Part shown: piece by piece, positions 28,168-38,879 of the stretch
Layout of the letters: every line of letters starts with the position of its first letter
How positions within the stretch are numbered: position 1 is the stretch's first letter
NCBI RefSeq assembly: GCF_000372365.1
Contig: NZ_AQUU01000007.1
Coordinates: 176-64,175, forward strand
DNA length: 64,000 nucleotides
Reading direction: 5' to 3'
From: Aggregatibacter actinomycetemcomitans DSM 8324
Lineage (GTDB): Bacteria; Pseudomonadota; Gammaproteobacteria; Enterobacterales; Pasteurellaceae
The notes under the pieces: generated by a model
Databases searched by the model: none
Told to the model about the DNA's origin: nothing
The model's input: only the letters and a program-made list of their open reading frames with translations
Program-made: the position numbers and the translations under genes

Positions 28168-28764
28168 ATGACAAAATGGGATGAGCGTTATCAAACGGAA
28201 GACTATATTTTTGGTACGGAACCCAATGAATTTATCGCCAGAATTCAATCTTATCTGCCCACTTCCGGGCGAGCATTGGATCTGGCTACCGGAGAAGGGC
28301 GTAATGGTGTCTTTTTAGCCTTGCATGGATTGGAAACGGAAGGGGTTGATATGTCTAAAGTCGGTTTGCTCAAAGCGCAGGCGTTGGCGCGTAAGCAAAA
28401 TGTTTCGTTTACTACAAGATTGGCCAATATTGCAGAGATGGATATGCCGACAGCATATTATGCCGTAATTACTTCCGTTTTTTGCCATTTTATGGAACCG
28501 CAAAGAACGCAAGTGATGCAACGTATTGTGAATGCATTGCAACCGGGTGGGTTATTTGCCGGCGTGTTTTATCATCCGGACCAAATTCATTATGGCACCG
28601 GTGGACCCGGTCAGGTTGAAATGTTGGGCACATTGGTACAGATGCAGCAGGCGTTAGCAGGCTTGGAATGGCTTATTGCAGAGCATAGCGTGCGTGAGAT
28701 GAATGAAGGAAATCGCCATATCGGCACCAGTTCGGTAATTTGTCTGTTGGGACGTAAACCTTAA
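28168..28764 (+). CDS. Class I SAM-dependent methyltransferase
   Basis: A 198-residue Rossmann-type methyltransferase, TehB/UbiE-like. Motif I is ALDLATGEGRNGVFLA and VDMSKVGL carries the acidic ribose contact. AAAGGAG precedes the ATG, 12 bases after recD, so it is probably co-transcribed. The YHPDQIHYGTGGPG stretch may form the acceptor site. The substrate cannot be read from the sequence. Confidence 0.85.
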   Translation: MTKWDERYQTEDYIFGTEPNEFIARIQSYLPTSGRALDLATGEGRNGVFLALHGLETEGVDMSKVGLLKAQALARKQNVSFTTRLANIAEMDMPTAYYAVITSVFCHFMEPQRTQVMQRIVNALQPGGLFAGVFYHPDQIHYGTGGPGQVEMLGTLVQMQQALAGLEWLIAEHSVREMNEGNRHIGTSSVICLLGRKP

Positions 28765-28840
28765 GGATTTTGGATCATATTATGGTGAGTGAAAAGAGGA
28801 AAGTGCGGTTAAAATTTATCATGTTTTCCGGATAAACCGT

Positions 28841-28869
28841 TAGCTTTTCATTGAAACTTTTTGTATAAT
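28841..28869 (+). promoter_or_regulatory. Promoter of rplM-rpsI
   Basis: A perfect TATAAT (28864-28869) has a weak -35 (TAGCTT, 28841) at 17 bp. The transcript would carry a leader of about 130 bases with several complementary segments before rplM. In E. coli L13 represses its own operon through the leader; a similar role here is possible but no specific element was recognised. Confidence 0.6.
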
Positions 28870-29004
28870 CGCGCGACCCTGTGAATACTGCGGATTCCCA
28901 CCGCGCATTATTTTGTCGAGATCGCACTCGAAGGGGTGAAGATTAAGATAACTGGTTGTGCTTTTTTAAGCACTGGGTATTAATATTATTATATTGGTAA
29001 TTAA

Positions 29005-29436
<432 letters not shown>

Positions 29437-29452
29437 TCACGAGGTTTAGGAT

Positions 29453-29845
29453 ATGGCAGAGAATCAAAACTACGGCACAGGTCGCCGCAAAAGCTCTTCA
29501 GCTCGTGTATTTATCAAACCGGGCAATGGTAAGATCACTATCAACCAACGTGAATTAGACGTTTACTTCGGTCGCGAAACTGCACGCATGGTAGTTCGTC
29601 AACCGTTAGAATTGGTTGAGTTAACTGATAAATTAGACCTATACATCACTGTTAAAGGTGGTGGTATTTCCGGTCAAGCGGGTGCAATCCGTCATGGTAT
29701 TACCCGTGCATTGATGGAATACGATGAAACCCTACGCCCTGTACTTCGTGCAGCAGGCTTCATTACTCGTGATGCACGTCGCGTTGAACGTAAAAAAGTG
29801 GGTTTGCACAAAGCACGTCGTCGTCCACAATACTCCAAACGTTAA
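29453..29845 (+). CDS. rpsI: 30S ribosomal protein S9
   Basis: S9, 130 residues, ending in the conserved Lys-Arg tail (QYSKR) that reaches the P-site t[16 protein letters not shown] at the start and [15 protein letters not shown] are diagnostic. The Shine-Dalgarno is in GAGGTTTAGGAT. Confidence 0.98.
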   Translation: MAENQNYGTGRRKSSSARVFIKPGNGKITINQRELDVYFGRETARMVVRQPLELVELTDKLDLYITVKGGGISGQAGAIRHGITRALMEYDETLRPVLRAAGFITRDARRVERKKVGLHKARRRPQYSKR

Positions 29846-29861
29846 TTTTTATACGTTTTTA

Positions 29862-29890
29862 CAAAAAGCAGAGAGCAATCTCTGCTTTTT
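29862..29890 (+). terminator. Terminator of rplM-rpsI
   Basis: AAAAAGCAGAGA pairs with TCTCTGCTTTTTT around a GCAA loop, 18 bases after the rpsI stop. Confidence 0.9.
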
Positions 29891-30007
29891 TATGCGTGAG
29901 ATTCGGCAAAAAGTGCGGTCGGTTTTCGGAATGTTTTTTGAGAATGTTTCTGCGATTCGCCAAGCCTTGCTATAATGCACGCCATTTCAACAAGATTAAG
30001 GCAAAGC

Positions 30008-30793
30008 ATGAAAATCGCATTAGGTGTGGAATACGACGGAAAACATTATTTTGGCTGGCAACGACAAGAAAAAGTTGCCAGCATACAGGCGGAATTAGAA
30101 CGGGCGATTTCCGTAGTTGCCAATGAAGACATCGGTATTTTCTGCGCCGGTCGCACCGATTCCGGCGTGCACGCCACAGGACAAGTGCTCCATTTTGAAA
30201 CCACGGCACAACGCCCGGAAAAAGCCTGGAGTTTCGGCGTGAACGCTAATTTGCCCGATGACATCGCCGTGCGTTGGGCGAAAGTGGTGGAGGACGATTT
30301 TCATGCCCGCTTTAGCGCTACTGCGCGGCGTTATCGTTACATTTTATATTGCAATAAACTGCGCTCGGCGATTTTGCCGCAAGGCGTAACCCATTACCAT
30401 TTGGAACTCGATCATCAATTAATGCACGGCGCGGGACAGGCGCTGCTCGGCGAAAATGATTTCAGCTCCTTCCGCGCCGCCCAATGCCAATCCAACACGC
30501 CATGGCGCAACGTCCATCATTTAAACGTCACTCGTCAGGGGCAGTACATTATCGTGGATATTCAAGCCAACGCTTTTGTACATCATATGGTGCGCAATAT
30601 CGTCGGCAGCCTTATTGAAGTGGGCTGCGGCAATCAACCCGTTGAGTGGATGAAATGGTTGTTGGAGCAAAAAGACCGCACTCTCGCCGCACCTACCGCC
30701 AAACCGGAAGGGCTGTATCTGGTGAATGTGATTTACCCCGACAACTTTAATCTGCCGAAAATGCCAATGGGACCGTTGTTTCTGGCGGATTGA
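30008..30793 (+). CDS. truA: tRNA pseudouridine(38-40) synthase
   Basis: TruA, 261 residues, makes pseudouridine at positions 38-40 of the anticodon arm. The catalytic Asp is in [15 protein letters not shown] near residue 52. The [12 protein letters not shown] opening and the [13 protein letters not shown] motif are typical. ATG 30008 with AAGG upstream; an in-frame ATG at 29975 would add 11 untypical residues. Confidence 0.96.
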   Translation: MKIALGVEYDGKHYFGWQRQEKVASIQAELERAISVVANEDIGIFCAGRTDSGVHATGQVLHFETTAQRPEKAWSFGVNANLPDDIAVRWAKVVEDDFHARFSATARRYRYILYCNKLRSAILPQGVTHYHLELDHQLMHGAGQALLGENDFSSFRAAQCQSNTPWRNVHHLNVTRQGQYIIVDIQANAFVHHMVRNIVGSLIEVGCGNQPVEWMKWLLEQKDRTLAAPTAKPEGLYLVNVIYPDNFNLPKMPMGPLFLAD

Positions 30794-30805
30794 TGATTGA
30801 ATAGA

Positions 30806-31090
30806 TTAAAGCCTGCTTTTTGCTTTGGTATAAACAAAATTTCGATCGCGTTTTCCTACGGAGATGACTTTGACCACAATGCGTTCATCAATAACCTGAT
30901 ACACCAAATGATACCCTACATTGCGTAATTTGATTTTATAGCAATCTTTCATGCCGTGTAATTTGGCGGATGACACTCGGGGATTTTCGGCGCGTTCTTT
31001 TAATTTCTCAATGAATTGTTTACGCAGATTAATATCGAGTTTGCGGAATTCTTTTTCAGATGATGGGATAAACTCAATGATGTAACTCAT
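30806..31090 (-). CDS. relE: RelE/ParE-superfamily toxin
   Basis: A 94-residue RelE-type toxin. Members of this fold cleave mRNA on the ribosome. LHGMKDCYKIKLRNVGYHLVYQV and VVKVISVGKRDRNFVY contain the basic and aromatic residues expected of the RelE active site. It overlaps the antitoxin gene by 4 bases. H. influenzae has a similar pair. No uptake signal was seen inside. Confidence 0.87.
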   Translation of the reverse strand: MSYIIEFIPSSEKEFRKLDINLRKQFIEKLKERAENPRVSSAKLHGMKDCYKIKLRNVGYHLVYQVIDERIVVKVISVGKRDRNFVYTKAKSRL

Positions 31091-31341
31091 TGTAGTAAAT
31101 CCTCTAAATCAACAGGATAACTTTTTTCATGTTGACGTTCTTCCACGATTTTTGTCAATTCAGCATCATCGACTAATTCCATCAAATATTCATAAATTGC
31201 CGGTGGGACGCAATAAAATGCGGGTTCATTGCGGTTTAAAATTGCCAGCGGTTTTCCACCGGCTTCACGAAGTACCGCCATGGGATTAGTTTTTAATTCG
31301 GTGATACTGGCGACAACATCGGTTAAAACAAGGCTTGTCAT
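31087..31341 (-). CDS. relB: Phd/YefM-type antitoxin of the RelE pair
   Basis: An 84-residue antitoxin. The N-terminal Phd/YefM-like DNA-binding part (LTDVVASITELKTNPMAVLREAGGKPLAILNRNEPAFYCV) is followed by an acidic C-terminus that should neutralise the toxin. GGAG precedes the ATG. The pair is expected to repress its own promoter in the 31342-31400 region; no specific operator was identified. Confidence 0.87.
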   Translation of the reverse strand: MTSLVLTDVVASITELKTNPMAVLREAGGKPLAILNRNEPAFYCVPPAIYEYLMELVDDAELTKIVEERQHEKSYPVDLEDLLQ

Positions 31342-31470
31342 AAATCAACTCCTTTGAAAGACTGTTTTTTGGGTCTGATAATAGAGCTTTTTATAGGTTT
31401 TCTCAAATATTCGAGAAAAAGTGCGGTTGGTTTTACAGGTGTTTCTGGCGGATTGATTTAAAAACACCGA

Positions 31471-31512
31471 AAAAAATGACCGCACTTTAATTTGAAAGAA
31501 TAAAGTGCGGTC
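31471..31512 (-). terminator. Terminator of the DASS symporter (inverted uptake-signal pair)
   Basis: GACCGCACTTTA (31478-) pairs with TAAAGTGCGGTC (31501-31512); on the minus strand it is followed by ATTTTTTT. It separates the symporter from relBE. Confidence 0.75.
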
Positions 31513-31557
31513 GTTTTATTGTGCGAATTTTATGCTATGAGTAAAGCTGCGCTTCTT

Positions 31558-33015
31558 TTACCACCAACCCAATAATTTCATCCATAACCCGCCTGCACCG
31601 AACCAGATAATGAGAGAAATGATAGAGGTGACGAAACTCACTCCCCACCATTGACCGGTTGAGTTATAGCCGGATCCATAAAGTGCCGGACCGGGGCCGC
31701 CGGCATATTGGGTTAAGCTCATTGATAATGTGGAGGTGTAACCTAAGCCGAGTGCGGCGATAATCGGCGGTGTGCCGACAGAGATGGCGGCAGCGACGAA
31801 AGCCAAATACATAGCGGAAATATGCGCCACGGCGGAAGCGAAGAAATAGCGGGTGTAAAAATACACCAAGACTAAAATCGTAAAGGCAACCGGCCAACTG
31901 AACGCGCCAACGGAAGAGGAAATGTGGCTGGAAATCCACGCAATAGCGCCGTATTTATTGAGCGAATTCGCCATCATCACTAAAACCGCAAACCAAAACA
32001 TGGTGTCCCACGCGGTGGTTTCGGCAACGATGTTTTTCCAACTCATGATATTGGTGAGCAGTAAAATCACTAAGCCGATAAAGGCGGAAACGGTTGCGGG
32101 AATATGGAAAACCAAATCGCCCACTGTCCATAAGAACAACAATAAGATGAAATCCAGCGCTAAGATCCATTCCGCTTTGCTCATTGGTCCCTTGTTACGC
32201 AATTCTTCCCGCGCCATTTCTGCCATTTTCGGCGTGTCTTTGAGTTCCGGCGGATAGATTAAATAGACGAAATACGGCAACACAATGAGGCTAATCACGC
32301 CCGGTACGATGGCGCCCAAAAACCAGGTCATCCAAGTGATTTCAACGCCCTGACCTTTCGCTAGTTCGGCGATTAACGGGTTACCTGTCATGGCAGTGAG
32401 AAACATAGTGCATACGATGGTGTCGATTTGTGAGACGGCGATCGCCAAAAATGCGCCGGCACGTCTTGCGGTCGGACCTGGTTTGGAATCATAAGCATCG
32501 GCGATGGATTGCATAATCGGGTACATAATACCGCCACCACGCGCCGAGGCGGAGGGAATGCCCGGACCGATAACCACATCGGCTAACGCCATGCCGTAAG
32601 CCACGCCCATCATTTTTTTACCAAAGCGCGCGACGAAGTAGAGGGCGATGCGTTTCCCAAGCCCTGTTTTGATCACTGCGCGGGATAAAAACATGGCAAT
32701 GGCGATTAGCCAAATTGTTCCGTTAGCAAAGCCCGATAACATACCGACTTCGCCTTGTTTTGGCGAAAGCGGTGTGAGACCTGTCAGCCCACTGATAACT
32801 AATGCCACTAAGGTCGCTGCACCCATCGGCATGGCTTTGGCGATAATGGCGACAATGGTGGCGACGAATAAGGCAAGCATGCCCCAGGCTTTAGTTGATA
32901 GCCCTTCCGGTATCGGAATAAACCAAATCGCCAAACCGACCAAAACCGAAAGCAATAATCCTTGCCATTTGAAGCCGAGTTTTACTTCTACCGGCGTTAT
33001 TGTTTTACCTTCCAT
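31558..33015 (-). CDS. DASS-family anion:Na+ symporter
   Basis: A 485-residue inner-membrane transporter of the divalent anion:Na+ symporter family (CitT/TtdT-like, comparable to H. influenzae HI0020). About 12 hydrophobic segments are seen. GIPSASARGGGIMYP and LTQYAGGPGPALYGSGY replace the two family Ser-Asn-Thr-type ligand loops. GGGAGG precedes the ATG. Di- or tricarboxylate transport is likely; whether it runs as symport or succinate antiport cannot be told. Monocistronic. Confidence 0.85.
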   Translation of the reverse strand: MEGKTITPVEVKLGFKWQGLLLSVLVGLAIWFIPIPEGLSTKAWGMLALFVATIVAIIAKAMPMGAATLVALVISGLTGLTPLSPKQGEVGMLSGFANGTIWLIAIAMFLSRAVIKTGLGKRIALYFVARFGKKMMGVAYGMALADVVIGPGIPSASARGGGIMYPIMQSIADAYDSKPGPTARRAGAFLAIAVSQIDTIVCTMFLTAMTGNPLIAELAKGQGVEITWMTWFLGAIVPGVISLIVLPYFVYLIYPPELKDTPKMAEMAREELRNKGPMSKAEWILALDFILLLFLWTVGDLVFHIPATVSAFIGLVILLLTNIMSWKNIVAETTAWDTMFWFAVLVMMANSLNKYGAIAWISSHISSSVGAFSWPVAFTILVLVYFYTRYFFASAVAHISAMYLAFVAAAISVGTPPIIAALGLGYTSTLSMSLTQYAGGPGPALYGSGYNSTGQWWGVSFVTSIISLIIWFGAGGLWMKLLGWW

Positions 33016-33244
33016 TTTGAAACCTCCCGGGTTGATAGACGGAATGTTAAGTGCGTGCGAATAATCCCTTACGCTTTGTAATCCTTTTGTCCATCATATG
33101 TCTATCTTCGCAAGATGTTAAGATGAAAAGCCAAATAAAGTGCGGTCGTTTTCAGCGGTGTTTTTTAAGGGCGATCAAGACCGCCACAATCCAGCCGTTT
33201 TGGCGTAGAATAGAACGATAAACAATCTGAAGCGAGGTCCAAAT

Positions 33245-34024
33245 ATGGCAAAACAACCTTTAACCCAACAACTCCTGGATTACGTTTTAAAACAATACGG
33301 CACGCAGCCGGAATACCTGTGGAAAAGCCATCCCGATTATGCGGTGTTGCGCCATGGAGATAATCGCAAATGGTATGCCATAGTGATGAACGTGGAAAAA
33401 AACGCATTGGGGTTAAGCGGTGCGGGGAAGATGCCGATCATGAATGTGAAATGTTCCCCGGAGATGCTCAGTTTATTTTTGCCGCAAGCGGGATTCTTGC
33501 CGGCGTATCACATGAATAAAAATCACTGGTTGACGGTGTTGCTGAACGGTTCGGCGGATAAGGAGACAATTCTGTTTTTGTTGAATGCCAGTTTTGATCT
33601 CACCGCTAGCCGACAGGCGAAAAAGCAACTGGGTATCGCCCGTTATACGGAATGGATCGTGCCCGCTAATCCGAAATATTACGATGTGGAAAAAGATCTG
33701 CGCGAAGGTGGCGAGCTTCATTGGAAGCAGAGTAATAACATTGCGGTGGATGACATTGTTTATATGTACGTCACCGAACCCACCGGTGCCATTCGTTATA
33801 AATGTTTGGTGTTGGAAGTAAATATTCCTTACCGTAAAAAACGGACGGACGATTTGCAGGTGAAACGGGTGATGAAAATCCGTTGCCTGAAAGAATACGA
33901 CAAAACCCTCATCCCCCGCGCCAAAATGGCACAATTCGGTGTGACCGCCGTACGCGGACCTCGGCATATGCCCTATGCCTTAAAGCAGGAAATTGCGTTA
34001 TTGAGTGGGGAAGGGGAGCGTTAA
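33245..34024 (+). CDS. MmcQ/YjbR domain fused to an EVE-like domain
   Basis: A 259-residue two-domain protein. Residues 1-120 resemble the MmcQ/YjbR (DUF419) fold, with KWYAIVMNV and ILFLLNASFDLT. Residues 130-259 resemble an EVE/PUA-like domain: EWIVPANPKYYDVEKDL, then LHWKQSNNIAVDDIVYMYVTEP and VRGPRHMP at the end. EVE domains bind modified bases in nucleic acids, so recognition of a modified base is a possible role; no experiment is implied. AGGT before the ATG. It stands alone between convergent and divergent genes. Confidence 0.75.
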   Translation: MAKQPLTQQLLDYVLKQYGTQPEYLWKSHPDYAVLRHGDNRKWYAIVMNVEKNALGLSGAGKMPIMNVKCSPEMLSLFLPQAGFLPAYHMNKNHWLTVLLNGSADKETILFLLNASFDLTASRQAKKQLGIARYTEWIVPANPKYYDVEKDLREGGELHWKQSNNIAVDDIVYMYVTEPTGAIRYKCLVLEVNIPYRKKRTDDLQVKRVMKIRCLKEYDKTLIPRAKMAQFGVTAVRGPRHMPYALKQEIALLSGEGER

Positions 34025-34041
34025 AAAACACCCCGAAAACA

Positions 34042-34083
34042 AACCGCACTTTGATCTCATCAATCAACGTGCGGTTGTTTTTT
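34042..34083 (+). terminator. Terminator after the MmcQ-EVE gene
   Basis: AACCGCAC (34042-34049) pairs with GTGCGGTT (34069-34076), followed by GTTTTTT. The left arm carries an uptake-signal core; the right arm is a degenerate copy. Confidence 0.75.
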
Positions 34084-35662
34084 ATGCAGCGTGTTTCGGT
34101 TGTTTAAACACGGTGACTTCAGGAGCGTTGCCGACAAATTTTTCTACCTGCACGATACAGGTATTCGGTGAGTTGCCTTGCGCTAGTTTGGAAGTGCCTT
34201 CGTCGCGGGTGAGCACGTTCGGGCAGCCGTTTTTGCACAATGGTTTTTCGCTTTCGCCTAAATCCATCGGGTCGTACCACGCACCTTCATGCAAGGCAAT
34301 GGTGCCCTTGATGATGTTTTCGGTGACCACCGCGCCGGCAAGCACTTGTCCGCGTTTGCTGTGAATACGTACGATGTCGCCGTCTTTGATACCACGTGGG
34401 GCGGCATCGTCCGGGTGGATCATCACCGGTTCACGATCATTCACCGCATATTTTTGACGCAATGAAGTGTGCGCCAATTGGCTGTGCAGTCGGTAATACG
34501 GGTGCGGTGTCACTAAGGCAAGCGGATATTCTTCCGTCACATTGCCGGCAAATTCTTCCGGTTCCATCCAGCTTGGGTGACCTTTGCAATCGTCGTAATT
34601 CATTTTGGCGACCACGTCGGAATAAATTTCAATTTTACCGGACGGCGTGCCGAGCGGATTCAGCAACGGATCTTCACGGAATTCGCCGTAGCGTACCCAT
34701 TTTTTCGCCGCGTCATTGGCTTCAAAACGTAACGGTTTATTTTCCGCCCAGAATTTTTCAAAGCGCGGCATAGCAACGCGGTTAGCCCGCGCCGCGGTGA
34801 AGGCGGCTTTATAGAATTCTTCCAGCCATTCCATTTCCGTCTTGCCTTCGGTGTATTGTTCTTCCACGCCCGCACGTTTTGCCAGTTCGACGAAAATGTC
34901 GTAATCGTTTTTCGCTTCAAATTGTGGCGGCACCACCTGTTTCATTGGGTAAACGCTCATCATGGAATAATCGCCCGCCATGGTGAGGTCGTTACGTTCG
35001 TAACTGGTGGTTGCCGGCAACACAATGTCCGCCATGCGTGCAGTCGGCGTCCAGTTCACTTCGTTCACAATGACCACATCGGGTCGTTGGAAGGCTTTCA
35101 CCAAGGTGTTGGTGTCTTGATGGTGTACAAACGGATTGCCACCCGCCCAATAGACGGCTTTGATGTCCGGATAGGTGATTTCCGTGCCGTTATAGTGAAT
35201 GGTTTTGCCCGGATTGAGCAACACATCGGCAATCCGTGCCAACGGGAAAGCAGACTTGGATGTGTCGTCTAGCCAGGTTTTCGCACCGGCTTTGGCGGAG
35301 GGGCTGGCTGTGATGGAACCGATAATCCCGCCGGTTGCGCTTGGCACGCCGCCGTTGGAATAATGGTAGCTCAAACCGAATCCACCGCCTGGCAAGCCGA
35401 TTTGCCCGAGCATGGCAGCGAGGGTGACGAGCATCCAGTGGCTTTGTTCGCCGTGGCGTTGGCGTTGCATGCCCCAACCGCCCATTAACATGGTGCGGTT
35501 GCTTGAGAAATCTTTCGCCAATTGTTTTATGGTGTCTGCCGGAATACCGCATATTTTGCTCGCCCATTGTGCATCTTTCGGTTGATGGTCGGTTTTTCCC
35601 AACAGGTAATCTTCAAATTTGCTATAACCGGCGGTGTATTTTTTCAGGAAGTCTTTATCGTG
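34082..35662 (-). pseudogene. torZ: 3' fragment of TMAO/biotin-sulfoxide reductase torZ
   Basis: The C-terminal about 525 residues of a TorZ/BisC-type molybdopterin reductase (full length about 820): DFLKKYTAGYSKFEDYLLG, GGWGMQRQRHGEQSHWML, DIVLPATTSYERND and the C-terminal Mo-cofactor domain with HPYYRLHSQLAHTS. The Tat signal, the first cofactor-binding domain and the Ser-ligand region are missing. Homology starts directly after the stop of the torY fragment, in the same reading frame. The only start near the 5' end is a TTG at 35602. Non-functional as it stands; it would also have needed the moa pathway encoded at 41-44 kb. Confidence 0.88.
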
Positions 35663-36328
35663 TTACTCGGTCACTTCGGCAAATGGCATTAAGCGTACTT
35701 CACCGCCTTTCGCCCCTTGAGCTTTCACCATTTCGGTGGCGTATAAAGTAGTGTTTTCGGTTATCTGTCCACCCTTCGGTGCGCCGGATTTTGCCGTCGT
35801 TTGATCGGCGTGAACTTCAGGCAAAAAATGCACGATGCCTTTATGGCAATCAATACAGGTTTGTCCGTTGGCTTTGGCATCAATATGGGTTTGTTTGGCT
35901 AATTTTGTTTGGGCGGAAAGCTCCATAGCATCGAAGCTGTGACAGCTGCGACAGGTTTCCGAATCGGTGGCTTTCATATTGTCCCACACGCGCTGCGCCA
36001 TTTCCGCACGGTGTTCTTCGTATTTTTCTTTGCTGTCCAATTTGCCTTGCATTTCATACCAAATATCTTTCAACGCAATGAATTTGGCTTTGACATAATG
36101 CCAGCCTTCCTGCGGTACGTGACAATCCGCACATTCGGCGCGAATGCCTTTGGCATTGGCAAAATGGCTGGAGCCTTCCCATTCCTGCTGCGGATGGCTC
36201 ATGGAATGGCAGCTGACACAAAATTCCGGCGTGCCGGTTTCGTGCATGACAACCTGCGTTCCCCACAACGCACCGGCACCCAGCCCCATCAGGCAAAGTG
36301 CGGTTATAATTTTTTTTGTTTTTGACAT
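35663..36328 (-). pseudogene. torY: 5' fragment of pentahaem cytochrome torY
   Basis: The first 221 residues of a NapC/NirT-family c-type cytochrome that passes electrons from menaquinol to TorZ. An N-terminal membrane anchor (residues 7-28) and four CXXCH haem sites (CVSCH, CADCH, CRSCH, CIDCH) are intact. Full-length TorY is about 366 residues; the C-terminal domain with the fifth haem is absent. The last codons EVTE are followed by TAA and then, in frame, torZ sequence. The fragment could still fold as a NapC-like quinol oxidase. Confidence 0.88.
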
Positions 36329-36396
36329 GGAATCACTCCGATGTTTGAGCGTTTTAATAACTAAAAGGAATTTATAACTACAACGAGTTAGTGTTG

Positions 36397-36437
36397 ATTC
36401 TAGTGTATCTAAATATAAATACTTTGATTTCAGTCAA
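36397..36437 (-). promoter_or_regulatory. FNR box and -10 of the torYZ operon
   Basis: On the minus strand TTGAC-TGAA-ATCAA (36437-36424) matches the FNR site TTGAT-N4-ATCAA at 9 of 10 positions. TAGAAT (36402-36397) is a good -10. The box centre is about 41 bases before the expected start site, the class II activation geometry. The rest of the 305-base gap to thiI is AT-rich; its thiI promoter was not resolved. Confidence 0.65.
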
Positions 36438-36633
36438 GTAAAATAAATTAATTCCTTTATTTCCTTATAAATCAGTAAATTAATTTCATTTCTGTGATAA
36501 CAATTACGATATAATCAATCGTTATATATATTTTTATATTAATAGGGTTTAAAAGGAGTTTGAGCCAATGGTAATTTTTGTGCTATCTGCTAAAATACGC
36601 CCCATTTTTCTATGGGTTAAAAAGTGAATTAAC

Positions 36634-38091
36634 ATGAAATTTATCGTCAAATTATTTCCTGAAATTATGATTAAAAGCGAATCCGTGCGGAAACGGTTCG
36701 TGAAAATTCTGACCTGCAATATTCGTAACGTATTGGCAAAGCACGACGACACCATCGCCGTGGTGAAACATTGGGATTACATCGAAGTGCGGTCAAAAAT
36801 CGAAGAGAATTTACCGATGCTCATTGAGCAGTTGCAACGCATACCGGGGATTCATCATTTTCTACAAGTGGAAGAAAAACCCTTTAGCAGCCTCCATGAT
36901 ATTTTTGAACAAACCCTGTCTGATGTGGCTCCGCAACTGGAAAACAAGAGTTTTTGCGTGCGGGTGAAACGTAAAGGCAAACATGAATTTAATTCGCTGG
37001 ATGCGGAACGCTATATCGGCGGCGGGCTGAATCAACATATCGCCAGTGCCAAAGTGCAGCTGAAAAATCCTGACGTGACGGTACGCATTGAAATTGAAGA
37101 CGACAAAATGATGCTGGTACGCGCCCGTTATGAAGGCATCGGCGGCTACCCAATTGGCACGCAGGAAGACGTGCTGTCGTTGATTTCCGGCGGGTTTGAT
37201 TCAGGTGTGTCCAGCTATATGCTGTTGCGTCGCGGTTCGCGCGTACATTATTGCTTCTTTAATTTAGGCGGCGCGGCGCACGAAATCGGCGTGAAACAAA
37301 TGGCGTATCACATTTGGCAACGTTACGGCAGCTCGCACAAAGTGCGTTTTGTGGCGATTAATTTTGAAGGCGTGGTGGGCGAGATTCTGGAAAACGTGGA
37401 TAACGGACAAATGGGCGTGGTGCTTAAACGCATGATGGTACGTGCCGCGTCTAAAATTGCCCAACGTTTCGACATTCAGGCGATCGTCACCGGTGAGGCG
37501 TTAGGACAGGTTTCCAGCCAAACCTTAACCAATTTACGTTTAATAGATGAAGCCGCCGAGGGATTGGTTCTACGCCCGTTAATCACGCACGACAAAGAAC
37601 AAATCATCGCCATGGCGAAACACATTGGCACTGATGATATTGCCAAATCTATGCCGGAATTTTGCGGCGTGATTTCCAAAAATCCGACGGTAAAAGCCAT
37701 CAAAGCGAAAATCGAGCAGGAAGAAGGCAATTTCAATTTTGCCGTGTTGGAAAGTGCGGTGGAAAATGCGCAATATTTGGATATTCGTCAAATCGCCGAG
37801 CAGACGGAGAAAGAGGTGGTTTCCGTCGATACCATTTCCGTGCTGGGCGCCAATGACGTGATCATCGACATCCGCAGCCCGGAGGAAATCGACGAAAAAC
37901 CGCTACATATTGAAAAGCAAACGATGATTTTGTTGCCGTTTTACAAACTGTCCAATCAATTTGCCGAACTGGATCAAAGCAAAAACTATGTGCTGTATTG
38001 CGAACGCGGCGTGATGAGCAAATTGCAGGCGCTGTATTTGAAAGAGAGTGGATTTAATAATGTGAAGGTGTTCAAAAAGATACTTTCCTAA
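36634..38091 (+). CDS. thiI: tRNA 4-thiouridine synthetase ThiI
   Basis: ThiI, 485 residues, makes 4-thiouridine at position 8 of tRNA and transfers sulfur for thiamine. N-terminal ferredoxin-like and THUMP domains are followed by a PP-loop [17 protein letters not shown] near residue 185. The C-terminal rhodanese domain carries the active Cys in YCERGVMSK. It is the long, rhodanese-containing type usual in gamma-proteobacteria. Confidence 0.96.
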   Translation: MKFIVKLFPEIMIKSESVRKRFVKILTCNIRNVLAKHDDTIAVVKHWDYIEVRSKIEENLPMLIEQLQRIPGIHHFLQVEEKPFSSLHDIFEQTLSDVAPQLENKSFCVRVKRKGKHEFNSLDAERYIGGGLNQHIASAKVQLKNPDVTVRIEIEDDKMMLVRARYEGIGGYPIGTQEDVLSLISGGFDSGVSSYMLLRRGSRVHYCFFNLGGAAHEIGVKQMAYHIWQRYGSSHKVRFVAINFEGVVGEILENVDNGQMGVVLKRMMVRAASKIAQRFDIQAIVTGEALGQVSSQTLTNLRLIDEAAEGLVLRPLITHDKEQIIAMAKHIGTDDIAKSMPEFCGVISKNPTVKAIKAKIEQEEGNFNFAVLESAVENAQYLDIRQIAEQTEKEVVSVDTISVLGANDVIIDIRSPEEIDEKPLHIEKQTMILLPFYKLSNQFAELDQSKNYVLYCERGVMSKLQALYLKESGFNNVKVFKKILS

Positions 38092-38106
38092 TGCCTTCCT
38101 CGAATC

Positions 38107-38164
38107 AAAAGTGCGGTGGGTTTTCACGATGAAAAAACGTTGGGAAAACCCACCGCACTTTTTT
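38107..38164. terminator. Bidirectional terminator thiI/pepE (extended uptake-signal inverted repeat)
   Basis: A 19-bp left arm (38107-38125, AAAAGTGCGGTGGGTTTTC) pairs with 38144-38162, with T-runs at both ends. It is the longest of the uptake-signal hairpins in the window and lies between convergent genes. Confidence 0.85.
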
Positions 38165-38174
38165 ATTTCAATCA

Positions 38175-38879
38175 TTACATTTCAAACACGGAACCGGCAG
38201 GGATTTCATGTCGTTGCATATTTTCACTAAAACGCAAAATGTTATGATCGCCGAGGGTTTTCACCTGGTTGCCGTTAATTAACAACGCCGTGCCTTCCGG
38301 AAGGGCGTAAATCTGCGCTGTCGGATTGACCAGTAAAAATTCCTCAAATCGTTCTTCTCGGCTTTCGCCGTTATGTCCCGGGACTTTGCCGGAAATGAAA
38401 TGCGGATTAATTTGATAAGGGAACAGATTAAGCGCATCAAATGACGGCGGGTACGTAATGGGCATATCGTTTGTAGTCATAATGGATTTGCTCGCTACAT
38501 TGGCGCCGGCACTCCAACCGAAATAAGGCGTGCCGCTTTTGACTTTTTCACGAATAATGCTCAATAAATCATGCTCATACATTTGCTTTAACAAACAGAA
38601 CGTATTGCCGCCGCCGATAGCGATCACATCCGCCTGTTCAATAATGGCACGATGTGGCTTGCCGTGGTGTACCGACTGAATTTCCATGTTCAACGGCGCC
38701 AGAATTTGTTGTACTTTTTGCTCATATTGATCGTTGTTTTGGCGCACACCCGCGTAAGGTACAAAGGCGATTTTCTTGCCTTGATACGCTGCTAAAAAAT
38801 CTTGTAGCCACGGAATCGTGTGTTCCAAATACCCCGTATTGCCATATCGTGAACCGCTAAGCAGTAACATTTTTTGCAT
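38175..38879 (-). CDS. pepE: Alpha-aspartyl dipeptidase (peptidase E)
   Basis: PepE, 234 residues, hydrolyses Asp-X dipeptides in the cytoplasm. The catalytic Ser is in [11 protein letters not shown] near residue 121 and the His in INPHFISG near 158. The [11 protein letters not shown] loop is conserved. Single gene, convergent with thiI. Confidence 0.94.
   Translation of the reverse strand: MQKMLLLSGSRYGNTGYLEHTIPWLQDFLAAYQGKKIAFVPYAGVRQNNDQYEQKVQQILAPLNMEIQSVHHGKPHRAIIEQADVIAIGGGNTFCLLKQMYEHDLLSIIREKVKSGTPYFGWSAGANVASKSIMTTNDMPITYPPSFDALNLFPYQINPHFISGKVPGHNGESREERFEEFLLVNPTAQIYALPEGTALLINGNQVKTLGDHNILRFSENMQRHEIPAGSVFEM

Noticed and set aside
35603-35665. TAA between torY and torZ read as a recoded (selenocysteine-like or suppressed) codon
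   Set aside because: Recoded stops are UGA or UAG, not UAA, and both proteins are missing large family segments at the same point, so a deletion scar is simpler.
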